A stretch of 64,000 bases of DNA from Balneolales bacterium (lineage in GTDB: Bacteria; Bacteroidota; Rhodothermia; Balneolales; Natronogracilivirgulaceae): positions 16,258 to 80,257 of the forward strand of contig SLNO01000024.1 in assembly GCA_007132975.1 (NCBI GenBank). Direction: 5' to 3'. A program made the translations under genes and the position numbers. The notes under the pieces were generated by a model, which saw only the letters and a program-made list of their open reading frames with translations, was not told where the DNA came from and searched no databases. Below are positions 1 to 7,217 of this stretch, piece by piece. Position 1 is the stretch's first letter. Each line of letters opens with the position of its first letter.

Positions 1-68
1 GCGGAACTCATGGACACAGCCATGCAATTGGCACGGACCACATCCACACCCATTCTCACAAAAATTGA
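1..68 (+). CDS. 3' end of an upstream protein with a His-rich tail (partial, NosL-like?)
   Basis: Only the last codons are in the window. Reading from base 3, the frame gives a tail with eight histidines (GTHGHSHAIGTDHIHTHSHKN) that stops at TGA 66-68. The stop overlaps the TTG start proposed for nosD, the same style of stop/start overlap seen at nosD-nosF and nosF-nosY. His-rich tails are typical of copper-handling proteins, and nosL commonly precedes nosD in Bacteroidota, so a NosL-type copper chaperone is a reasonable guess. The fragment is too short to prove it. A second open frame (stop at 76-78) has no such character. Confidence 0.4.
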   Translation, partial: GTHGHSHAIGTDHIHTHSHKN

Positions 69-1507
69 TTTTCAGTAAAAAGACCAGGCAGATGCACTGC
101 AAATGCAACATATCACTTGGGATGATCCCGGCCTTGCTGGCAGCGTTTGTGGCCGGTGGGATGCCGGCATACGCTACGCACGGATTGTCACCGCATTCGG
201 AAATCATATCAAAAAATTCGGAGAGCATATCCGAAAGTGCTGCGGAAATAACCGAGGCCAATGTTTTGTCATCACCGATGCTCGATGAGGGCAACAGTAT
301 CGGCAACGGCTCCGGGGATTCAGGCCGCTCCCTGACCGTGGGGCAGCGGGGCGAATTTACAAGGATAGCCGATGCGCTGTCTGCAGCGGCCTATGGTGAC
401 ACCATCCGAATAGAAGCCGGCGTGTACCGGGAATATGAGCTTCTGGTGGACCGGCAGGTGACCATACTTGGCATTGGCCGGCCGGTGATCGATGTGGAGC
501 ACAGAGGAGAAGGGATCCGGATCACTGCGGAAAATGTGCATGTGGAAGGCCTTGAGATACGCAATGTGCCAACCAGCCACAGCCGGGACCATGCCGCCAT
601 CCGGTTTGACAGGGCTTCCGGCGGAAAAGTGATAGACAATGTTCTGGATGATACCTTTTTCGGCATCTATTTGGCGCGCGCCCACGACATGGAGATCCGG
701 GGAAACCGGTTGCGTGCATACCATGATAGGGAAGCCGTATCAGCCAACGGAATCCATCTGTGGAATTCGAACAATGCTGTTATTGCGGATAACGAGATCA
801 TCGGGCATCGCGACGGCATCTACCTGGAGTATGTGCAGGAGAGCAGCATCACCGGTAATAAAGTCGCAGAAAACATTCGTTATGGCCTCCATTTCATGTT
901 TTCGGATGACTGTGTATACCGCGACAACCGGTTTGAGAAAAACGGAGCCGGCGTGGCCGTGATGTACAGCAGGCGCGTCAAAATGAAACACAACCTGTTT
1001 GTCAACAACTGGGGCGCTTCATCCTACGGATTGCTTCTGAAGGAGATCACTGACAGCGAAATCTTCGAAAATGAATTCAGTGGCAACACTATCGGAATTC
1101 GGTCTGAGGGGAGTGACCGCGTCAAAAAGTACCGAAACAGTTTCATCCGGAACGGTTGGGCCATCCGGATCATGGCAAGCAGCATGGACAACCACATCAC
1201 GGAAAACAACTTTATAGACAACGCATTTGACGTATCGACCAACAGCCGCAGGCACAGCCGCAACAACTTCGAAGGCAACTACTGGGACAAGTACAGCGGT
1301 TACGATCTCAACGGCGACGGTTTTGGTGATGTGCCGTACCGCCCGGTCCGGCTTTTTTCGCTGATCGTGGAGCGTAACCCCATGGCACTGATGCTGCTGC
1401 GAAGCATGTTCGTACAGATTCTGGACCTTACCGAGCGCGTCATGCCAACGATCACACCGGAGACACTGGTCGATGAAAAACCGCTCATGCGGAAGGTGGC
1501 TTTATGA
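65..1507 (+). CDS. nosD: NosD, periplasmic nitrous oxide reductase maturation protein
   Basis: NosD is a periplasmic right-handed beta-helix protein that works with the NosFY ABC transporter to mature the copper sites of nitrous oxide reductase (family knowledge). The 480-residue product has a Sec signal peptide (hydrophobic stretch ending near AYA, residue ~37), then repeated NxI/NxF beta-helix turns typical of CASH/NosD repeats (residues ~150-400). It also has the family's C-terminal signature GNYWDKYSGYDLNGDGFGD followed by VPYRPV (residues ~405-430). The TTG at 65 overlaps the upstream stop, which suggests translational coupling; an ATG at 92 is the alternative and also leaves an intact signal peptide. 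nosF follows with a 4-base overlap. Identification is firm; only the start is uncertain. Confidence 0.93.
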   Translation: MIFSKKTRQMHCKCNISLGMIPALLAAFVAGGMPAYATHGLSPHSEIISKNSESISESAAEITEANVLSSPMLDEGNSIGNGSGDSGRSLTVGQRGEFTRIADALSAAAYGDTIRIEAGVYREYELLVDRQVTILGIGRPVIDVEHRGEGIRITAENVHVEGLEIRNVPTSHSRDHAAIRFDRASGGKVIDNVLDDTFFGIYLARAHDMEIRGNRLRAYHDREAVSANGIHLWNSNNAVIADNEIIGHRDGIYLEYVQESSITGNKVAENIRYGLHFMFSDDCVYRDNRFEKNGAGVAVMYSRRVKMKHNLFVNNWGASSYGLLLKEITDSEIFENEFSGNTIGIRSEGSDRVKKYRNSFIRNGWAIRIMASSMDNHITENNFIDNAFDVSTNSRRHSRNNFEGNYWDKYSGYDLNGDGFGDVPYRPVRLFSLIVERNPMALMLLRSMFVQILDLTERVMPTITPETLVDEKPLMRKVAL

Positions 1508-2391
1508 TCCAGGTCAGTAAACTGAACAAGAATTACGGCACAGTGCAGGCGCTTTCGTCTGTGGATGTGGAAATTGAACCGGGACGCATTACGGCCGTAC
1601 TGGGCCCGAACGGTGCCGGTAAAACCACCCTGATCAAGAGCATCCTCGGGCTGGTGAAGCCGGACAGCGGCGTCATCACCGTGGACGGCATACGGGTAAA
1701 CGGCGAGAGCCGTTACCGGGAAATGATCGGATATATGCCCCAGCTGGCCCGATATCCCGAAAACCTGACCGTCACGGAAATCGTGGACATGATACGGGAC
1801 ATCAGAAAGTCCGCGTCGACGTCTGAAGGCCGGTCCGCATCCACCCGTACCGATTCACACAACAGCAAGAACCGCACCGCGGACAAGTTTCATGCCGGGG
1901 AAAAGTCCGCAGGAAGACCGGAGAACAACGGCAAGCCCGCTGAAGGCCAGGTACCGGCGCATGACGGCTCGCCGGACCTGGAGATCTGGGAGCGTTTCGG
2001 GCTTGATTCCGAGAAGGACAAGGCATTCCGCACACTGTCAGGCGGCAACAGGCAGAAGGTGAGCGCGGTTCTGGCATTCCTTTTCCGTCCGAGGGTGCTG
2101 TTCCTGGATGAGCCGACGACGGGGCTCGATCCCGTATCCAGCAGTATCCTGAAAGACAAGATCCTTGCGGAGCGCGACCGGGGGACCACCATCGTCCTCA
2201 CTTCCCATATCATGAGCGAGGTCCAGGAGCTGGCGGAGCAGGTGGTGTATCTGCTGGAGGGGGAAATCTATTTTGAACGGACTGTTGCCGAACTTCTGGA
2301 GGAGACGGGGCAGTCCACGCTGGAGCGGGCGATTGCCGTCAAGCTTGGCCGCCAGCCCAAAGTTACTGCAGAAACAGGAGCAACATCATGA
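1504..2391 (+). CDS. nosF: NosF, ABC transporter ATPase for NosZ maturation
   Basis: This is the cytoplasmic ATPase of the NosDFY system. It shows Walker A GPNGAGKTT (residues 34-42), Q-loop Q80, signature LSGGNRQK (178-185), Walker B VLFLDEP (198-204) and the H-loop histidine H235. The start ATG overlaps the nosD stop (ATGA), and nosY overlaps its end in the same way, so the three are one coupled operon. Oddly, residues ~100-157, between the Q-loop and the signature motif, are a hydrophilic Ser/Lys/Gly/Glu-rich stretch of about 57 residues that ABC ATPases normally lack. At 295 aa it is correspondingly long. The insertion lies in the helical subdomain side and does not disturb any catalytic motif. 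Confidence 0.93.
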   Translation: MIQVSKLNKNYGTVQALSSVDVEIEPGRITAVLGPNGAGKTTLIKSILGLVKPDSGVITVDGIRVNGESRYREMIGYMPQLARYPENLTVTEIVDMIRDIRKSASTSEGRSASTRTDSHNSKNRTADKFHAGEKSAGRPENNGKPAEGQVPAHDGSPDLEIWERFGLDSEKDKAFRTLSGGNRQKVSAVLAFLFRPRVLFLDEPTTGLDPVSSSILKDKILAERDRGTTIVLTSHIMSEVQELAEQVVYLLEGEIYFERTVAELLEETGQSTLERAIAVKLGRQPKVTAETGATS

Positions 2392-3170
2392 TCTTGAAAA
2401 TTCTGAAATACCAGCTTCGCGATGTGTTTCGCAGCCGCTGGATCATCGCGTACGTGCTATTTTTCCTGGTGCTGACCGATGTGCTGTTCCGGTTCGGCGG
2501 TGACGGTTTGCGGGTGGCCACCAGCATGATGAATATCGTGCTGATCGTGATTCCGTTGTCGTCCATTATCCTGGGGGCGTTTTATCTGTATAACGCGCGG
2601 GAATATATGGAGCTGCTCTTATGCCATCCGGTGAAGAGGCATCAGCTTTTCTGGGGGATGTTTCTGGGTCTTGCCCTGCCTCTGGTTGCCGCTTTTGCAG
2701 GCGGTGTGATGCTGCCGTATCTCTACAACGCCGCCAGCGCCGAAGCGTGGCAGTCTGCGCTCATGCTGGTTTTTACGGGGTCGATGCTTACGGTCATTTT
2801 CGTGGCGCTGGCCTATTACCTTGCGCTGCGATTCGATGACCGGATCAAAGGCCTCGGACTGGCGCTGGTCATCTGCTTGTTCTTCACCATCATTTACGAC
2901 GGTATCATCCTGTTCGTGATATACATGTTCTCCAGTTATCCGCTTGAGAAACCGGTGCTGGTTATGTCGCTGCTGAACCCGATCGATCTGGGCCGTATTT
3001 TGCTGCTGCTCCAGTTTGATATTTCGGCGCTGATGGGGCTGACGGGCGCGGTATTCCGGGAGTTCTTTGGCACGCCGCTGGGAATGACCGTCAGCGTGGC
3101 CTCGCTGCTGATATGGCTGACGGTCCCGGTGACGGCAGGATTCCGGCGGTTCCTGGTCAAGGATTTCTGA
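2388..3170 (+). CDS. nosY: NosY, ABC transporter permease for NosZ maturation
   Basis: This 260-residue inner-membrane protein has about six hydrophobic helices and a short cytoplasmic N-terminus (MILKILKYQLRDVFRSRW) of the ABC-2 permease type. Together with NosF it forms the transporter that supports copper-centre assembly in nitrous oxide reductase. The assignment rests on the ABC-2 membrane layout, the sequence RYREYMELLL-like motif after helix 2 (YNAREYMELLLCHPVKR, the family's conserved cytoplasmic loop), and its position directly after nosF with a 4-base overlap. nosZ itself is not in the window and is expected upstream. Confidence 0.9.
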   Translation: MILKILKYQLRDVFRSRWIIAYVLFFLVLTDVLFRFGGDGLRVATSMMNIVLIVIPLSSIILGAFYLYNAREYMELLLCHPVKRHQLFWGMFLGLALPLVAAFAGGVMLPYLYNAASAEAWQSALMLVFTGSMLTVIFVALAYYLALRFDDRIKGLGLALVICLFFTIIYDGIILFVIYMFSSYPLEKPVLVMSLLNPIDLGRILLLLQFDISALMGLTGAVFREFFGTPLGMTVSVASLLIWLTVPVTAGFRRFLVKDF

Positions 3171-3242
3171 AGGCGGGAGAAGAAATAATGCTTCATCCCC
3201 CGCGCTGATTGACAGACCGGCAAGCAGCACCTGTGCTTGCAA

Positions 3243-3602
3243 ATGAAAGTACATTATTATCCAACCACTAAATGTAAAAATATTATGGCTGTACGATGTG
3301 AAGTCACCAACCCTTCCGAAGAACATTTTCCGGAAAAGGGCATACTTAGTGAAACCGTCCACAAGAACGACTATACGGCGCTTGTGGTCATGCACCTTGC
3401 CCCGGGAGAGGAGCTGAACGAGCACACCTCGAAATTTCCCGTCTGGATTCAAACCATGGAGGGTCAGGGAGTGTTGAAAACTCCATCCGGGGAGCACAAA
3501 ATGCGTCCGGGCACCTGGATTTTCCTGGATCCCTCCGAGGAACACGCGGTGTATCCGGTCGGTGACAAGGTCCTGCGGTTTGCCCTGGTCATCATGAAAT
3601 AA
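3243..3602 (+). CDS. Small cupin-domain protein
   Basis: This protein of about 119 residues has a single conserved cupin barrel: a first motif around HLAPGEELNEHTSKFPVWIQTMEG and a second around PGTWIFLDPSEEHAVYPV, with His/Glu positions suited to bind one metal ion. ATG 3243 is preferred over the TTG at 3237. It lies 72 bases after nosY and 82 bases before the heme A synthase gene, on the same strand. Small cupins are frequent in denitrification clusters of this group. The substrate cannot be read from the sequence; a role in sensing or binding within nitrogen-oxide metabolism is only inference from position. Confidence 0.8.
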   Translation: MKVHYYPTTKCKNIMAVRCEVTNPSEEHFPEKGILSETVHKNDYTALVVMHLAPGEELNEHTSKFPVWIQTMEGQGVLKTPSGEHKMRPGTWIFLDPSEEHAVYPVGDKVLRFALVIMK

Positions 3603-3684
3603 GGGCTGTCCGCCTGAGTGGAAAAACCGTGGTATTCCTTTGCAGGGACAGGAATGATGGTACCTCTGGAAGAAACTGTAAATT

Positions 3685-4809
3685 ATGAATAAATATGACG
3701 CATCTGTATGGAAAAGAAGACGCGTAATCTGGCTTTTCAGCGGATCTGCCATGATTGCGATGATTCTTGTAGTCGGAGGTTTGACGCGTTTGAACCAGGC
3801 CGGTCTGTCCATTACCGAATGGGAGGTGGTCCGTGGTGTCATACCCCCGCTTGGCCAGGCACAATGGGAAGAGGTATTTGAAACCTATCGTCAGTATCCG
3901 GAATATCAGGAGATTCACACCGGTATGAGCCTGTCCGAGTTCAAGGTGATCTACTGGTGGGAGTATTCCCACCGCATGTTGAGCCGTCTGCTGGGGGTTC
4001 TTTTCCTTCTGCCATTCCTCTGGTTCGTCGCAAAGAGGGCCATGCCGCCCGGCGATGCGCTCAAGCTGGCAGGTATCGCTCTGCTGGGCGGGGTACAGGC
4101 TTTTCTCGGCTGGTACATGGTCCAGAGCGGCCTGGACACTCAGCCGGTGGTAAGCCATCTGAGGCTGGGGATCCATCTGATCGTGGCATTTCTCCTTTTT
4201 TCGCTGCTCTGGACGATGGCGCTGAACCGGTTGCCCGGCCGCAATGCCGGATCCGGCAGATCAAGCGGCATCAGAACCGGCTTTTCGAATATGCCAGGCT
4301 TCGGCCGGCGTTTCCGTTTAAACAGAGGGAGCCTCCTGCAGATAACAGTCCTTGCCGCCATAGTTTTGCTCTTTTTGCAGGTCATGGTCGGCGGTTGGAC
4401 TGCCGGACTGAAAGCCGGCTACGTCTACCCCACATTCCCCAAAATGGGTGACTACTGGATTCCCCCGCAACTCGGTTATTTCACACCGCTGTGGTTTGAT
4501 CTCACGCACAACGCCATCTCCGTCCAGTTCATGCACCGCGTACTGGGACTGCTGCTGACAATATTCATTCTGATACCGGCCGTGGCCGGTCTGCGATCCG
4601 GGTCCGGACCGTTACAACTCGCAGGATTTGCATTGCTGCTCATCATAACACTGCAAATAACCACCGGGGCACTGAATCTCCTGTGGGGAGTACCGGTCTG
4701 GCTCGCTTCGCTTCATCAACTGGGCGCGCTGTTTCTGCTTGCGGCCCTTCTTACATGGCAGAACCTGCACTCCAGAATGGACTCATCCACCCGGAATTTC
4801 ACCATCTGA
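3685..4809 (+). CDS. ctaA: Heme A synthase, COX15/CtaA family
   Basis: CtaA/COX15 oxidises the C8 methyl of heme O to give heme A for aa3-type oxidases. The 374-residue protein carries the family signature GGLTRLNQAGLSITEWEVV near the first helix, followed by VIPPL and a periplasmic loop. Heme-ligand histidines lie in WWEYSHRMLSRLLG, SHLRLGIHLIVAF, FMHRVLGLLL and SLHQLGALFLL. About eight helices are apparent, in two pseudo-symmetric halves. Between the halves (residues ~178-212) is a Gly/Arg/Ser-rich basic insertion not expected in the family. It sits between nos genes and an oxidase-like gene, so it may supply heme for respiratory complexes made with the nos cluster (inference). Confidence 0.92.
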   Translation: MNKYDASVWKRRRVIWLFSGSAMIAMILVVGGLTRLNQAGLSITEWEVVRGVIPPLGQAQWEEVFETYRQYPEYQEIHTGMSLSEFKVIYWWEYSHRMLSRLLGVLFLLPFLWFVAKRAMPPGDALKLAGIALLGGVQAFLGWYMVQSGLDTQPVVSHLRLGIHLIVAFLLFSLLWTMALNRLPGRNAGSGRSSGIRTGFSNMPGFGRRFRLNRGSLLQITVLAAIVLLFLQVMVGGWTAGLKAGYVYPTFPKMGDYWIPPQLGYFTPLWFDLTHNAISVQFMHRVLGLLLTIFILIPAVAGLRSGSGPLQLAGFALLLIITLQITTGALNLLWGVPVWLASLHQLGALFLLAALLTWQNLHSRMDSSTRNFTI

Positions 4810-4893
4810 CCCATGCCAGCCATTTCGCGTCTCTTTCTGAAGACCGGAATCGTCTATCTGGTCCTGTCCTACCGTGGCACCTACTGACCCACC

Positions 4894-6216
4894 ATGATCA
4901 CGCGCTGGTTTTACCTTCCTTCCCTGCAGTTCCTGCTGCTGGCATTGCTCACCGGCACCTGGCTGCGCCTGCAATGGGGCTGGCCGCAGTGGCAGATATT
5001 GGGCCTGCAAATGCCAAAGGCCCTGTTCTTCCGGGCGGATTATCTGCTGCACGGACATTCACACGTCGCCCTGCTGGGCTGGACCTTCCTGGCGCTGGCC
5101 GGACTCGTGCTCGAAGCAGGAACCCGCCGCACCCGGCTGCCGGTCCGTTCGCTCCGGGTGCTGGCCGCCCTGATCATCCTGGTGACACTCGTGCTTTTCA
5201 TCGCATTTGTAATGGATGGATACGCCCCGCTGTCCATCGCGCTGTCCACCATCCACATGCTGCTGGGATACGGCATCGCCTGGATATTCTTCCGCCACGC
5301 CCGCACCGACGGCAACACCGGCTCGCGTTACTTCTTCGAGGGGGCTGTCTTCTGGATGGTCATGGCAACCGCCGGACCCTGGCTCCTTGCCACCGGACGC
5401 GGTCTTTCTCCTTTCTGGATGGATGCGGCCGTACAGTATTACCTGCATGTGCTTTTCAATGGCTGGCTGCTCTTCGGTTTGGCGGGACTCGCCTTTCGCT
5501 ATCTGATACACCCCCGCTTCCGGCAGAAGACATGGCCGTTCTGGCTGATGATGGCCGGCTTGGTGCCCTCACTGTTGCCCCGGCTGGGATCCGGGGCTCC
5601 GGATGCTTTTGGCTTGCCTGCACATTCCATAACAGCGGCCGCCATGGCAGGGAGCGTCCTTTTCGCGGCAGGCGGACTGACCGTTGTCTGGTTCATTTAT
5701 GTATCAATCCGCGTCAATAAGATATCCCGGGGAATGAGAACCAACCGCCAGATTGGGAAATCGCTTTTGTGGGTCGGTCTTTTTGGATCTGTCCCCGTGC
5801 TTTTACTGCCTGTATTCATGTCATGGCCACCGGTACATGCGCTCTGGTCGCAGTCGGATTTCCTGACCATGGGCTTTATCCACCTGCACTTGCTGCTGGT
5901 CGTATCCACCCTGCTTTTGTACACAACTATTCAGCGAGTGGTATTCGCGACCGGAACCGGTCCGCCTACTTCGTGCCCAGCCAGGGGCGTAGGAGGGTTC
6001 CAATTGCTGCTTCGGCTGGGCATCCTTCTTTTTGCCTCAGGCAGCCTGGCCATGGTGGGCCTGTTGATTGCAACGGGTTTGTTTCAGCTTGCAGGATCGC
6101 TGCCTCCATATCCCGTGCAGAAAACGTTGTTTTTTTCAGGTATTATGACCTATTCAGGGGCCGTTCTGGTTGTCTTCTTACTTTTTCTTTGCTATTTCAA
6201 ACCTTGTTTGAAATAG
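4894..6216 (+). CDS. Orphan heme-copper-oxidase-like polytopic membrane protein
   Basis: This 440-residue protein has about 12 hydrophobic helices. His-containing helices resemble the heme-binding helices of oxidase subunit I: HGHSHVALLGWTF (residues ~52-64), QYYLHVLFNGWLLFG (~185-199) and GFIHLHLLLVVSTLLLY (~327-343). Proteins of this type are annotated in Bacteroidota as 'cytochrome c and quinol oxidase polypeptide I-like' and occur near nos/ctaA genes (family recollection). I see no subunit II or III and no clear Cu(B) HPEVY or HH motif, so it is not an ordinary terminal oxidase. A nitric oxide or heme-related role is possible. It starts 84 bases after ctaA on the same strand. Confidence 0.75.
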   Translation: MITRWFYLPSLQFLLLALLTGTWLRLQWGWPQWQILGLQMPKALFFRADYLLHGHSHVALLGWTFLALAGLVLEAGTRRTRLPVRSLRVLAALIILVTLVLFIAFVMDGYAPLSIALSTIHMLLGYGIAWIFFRHARTDGNTGSRYFFEGAVFWMVMATAGPWLLATGRGLSPFWMDAAVQYYLHVLFNGWLLFGLAGLAFRYLIHPRFRQKTWPFWLMMAGLVPSLLPRLGSGAPDAFGLPAHSITAAAMAGSVLFAAGGLTVVWFIYVSIRVNKISRGMRTNRQIGKSLLWVGLFGSVPVLLLPVFMSWPPVHALWSQSDFLTMGFIHLHLLLVVSTLLLYTTIQRVVFATGTGPPTSCPARGVGGFQLLLRLGILLFASGSLAMVGLLIATGLFQLAGSLPPYPVQKTLFFSGIMTYSGAVLVVFLLFLCYFKPCLK

Positions 6217-6221
6217 ATCAA
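6208..6221. promoter_or_regulatory. Possible FNR/DNR-type box
   Basis: TTGAA-ATAG-ATCAA matches the FNR/DNR consensus TTGAT-N4-ATCAA at 9 of 10 positions. It overlaps the stop codon of the preceding gene and lies 257 bases before the next start. Anaerobic or nitric-oxide control is typical for nos genes. However, one or two such matches are expected by chance in 64 kb, and the spacing to 6478 is long. Confidence 0.22.
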
Positions 6222-6477
6222 AGACTCGAAAACGTACGCAGGCTGCAAAAAATGTTTCCCCGGATTAATGGGAGAAGAGGTTATTGTTTGATTAATTCAG
6301 AATTTCTGACGGACAATTGAAACATTTTATTTATTTTTGTTTATGAATTTGCGAAGAATATGAAGCTGATAGGGTGAGCAGATATCATAGATAATTCCCT
6401 GAGGGGACGGGCAATAGTCATTAAGGAAAAGTGAATTAAATTCCGCGGGCGTATCGTATCCGGCCAATTCCACACCA

Positions 6478-7038
6478 ATGAAAAAACAATCTCGAATAGG
6501 ATTCATAATTGCGGCACTGTTTTTGATCCCGGTGTTTCATATGCCTATCTGGACTATTACGGTATCTTCGCCCCAGATGTTGAGTACTCCGGGTATCCAT
6601 ATCTGGGTAGATAACATAACGGGCCATAACTATGGAGATTTAGAGAGAGTTAATCTGATCAATGATTATATAGGCAAGGCCCACTTCCAACTTGAAGGCA
6701 ACACCTTGCTGAGAAGCATGCCGGAAATTGCTTATGGACTGATCGGTGCTGCCTTGCTTATTGCTATTGTCGGATTTCGCTGGATGGGGTGGCTGTGGGT
6801 AATTATTTTTTCGGTACTGATTGCCTACGGGCTGACAGAGGCGCTAATGTGGGCCTACAATTATACCCAAAACCTGGATCCCAGATCCGTTGTGCAACTG
6901 CCCGAAGCCCTATCCCCGGCGAGGCCCGGTTCGTCGGAGCTGCTGAAGGTCTCTGCCACATCCTGGCCGTTCTGGGGCTCGGCATGGATAGGTCTTTCCC
7001 TTGTCTCGGGGATCATGGTGATCTGGTGGGATCGCTGA
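6478..7038 (+). CDS. Small membrane protein of the nos neighbourhood (function unknown)
   Basis: The 186-residue protein has four hydrophobic segments: one N-terminal (residues ~8-28), a pair at ~82-128 and one at ~160-182. A loop between the first and second holds the motif VNLINDYIGK. A family with the pattern 'GLNHYIGM' in the same place, with SMPEIAYGL-like sequence after it, is found beside nosL/nosD in Bacteroidota, and this protein appears to be a divergent member (recollection of the family, not a search). It closes the nos-type cluster here. No enzymatic motif is visible. The ATG is followed by AAAAAA, and no Shine-Dalgarno sequence is present. Confidence 0.75.
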   Translation: MKKQSRIGFIIAALFLIPVFHMPIWTITVSSPQMLSTPGIHIWVDNITGHNYGDLERVNLINDYIGKAHFQLEGNTLLRSMPEIAYGLIGAALLIAIVGFRWMGWLWVIIFSVLIAYGLTEALMWAYNYTQNLDPRSVVQLPEALSPARPGSSELLKVSATSWPFWGSAWIGLSLVSGIMVIWWDR

Positions 7039-7171
7039 GAACAATCCCCGATTACCCAGTTTTTTTTCTCAAGAGTGCTTGTCCGGCAATGCTTTTGGTC
7101 CCGGAAATATGCCCATGTAAAAAAAATGTCCGGCAAAAATGAACTTTTGGTTATCTTGTTCGTAAATATGT

Positions 7172-7188
7172 GTAAAATCATGTTTTAC
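7172..7188. promoter_or_regulatory. Short inverted repeat upstream of the subtilisin gene
   Basis: GTAAAA-TCATG-TTTTAC forms a 6-bp inverted repeat 30 bases before the start codon of the S8 peptidase. It could be an operator or a weak leader hairpin. The surrounding DNA is AT-rich, so chance is possible. Confidence 0.25.
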
Positions 7189-7217
7189 GATAAGATATAA
7201 TCAATAGATCAAATCCC

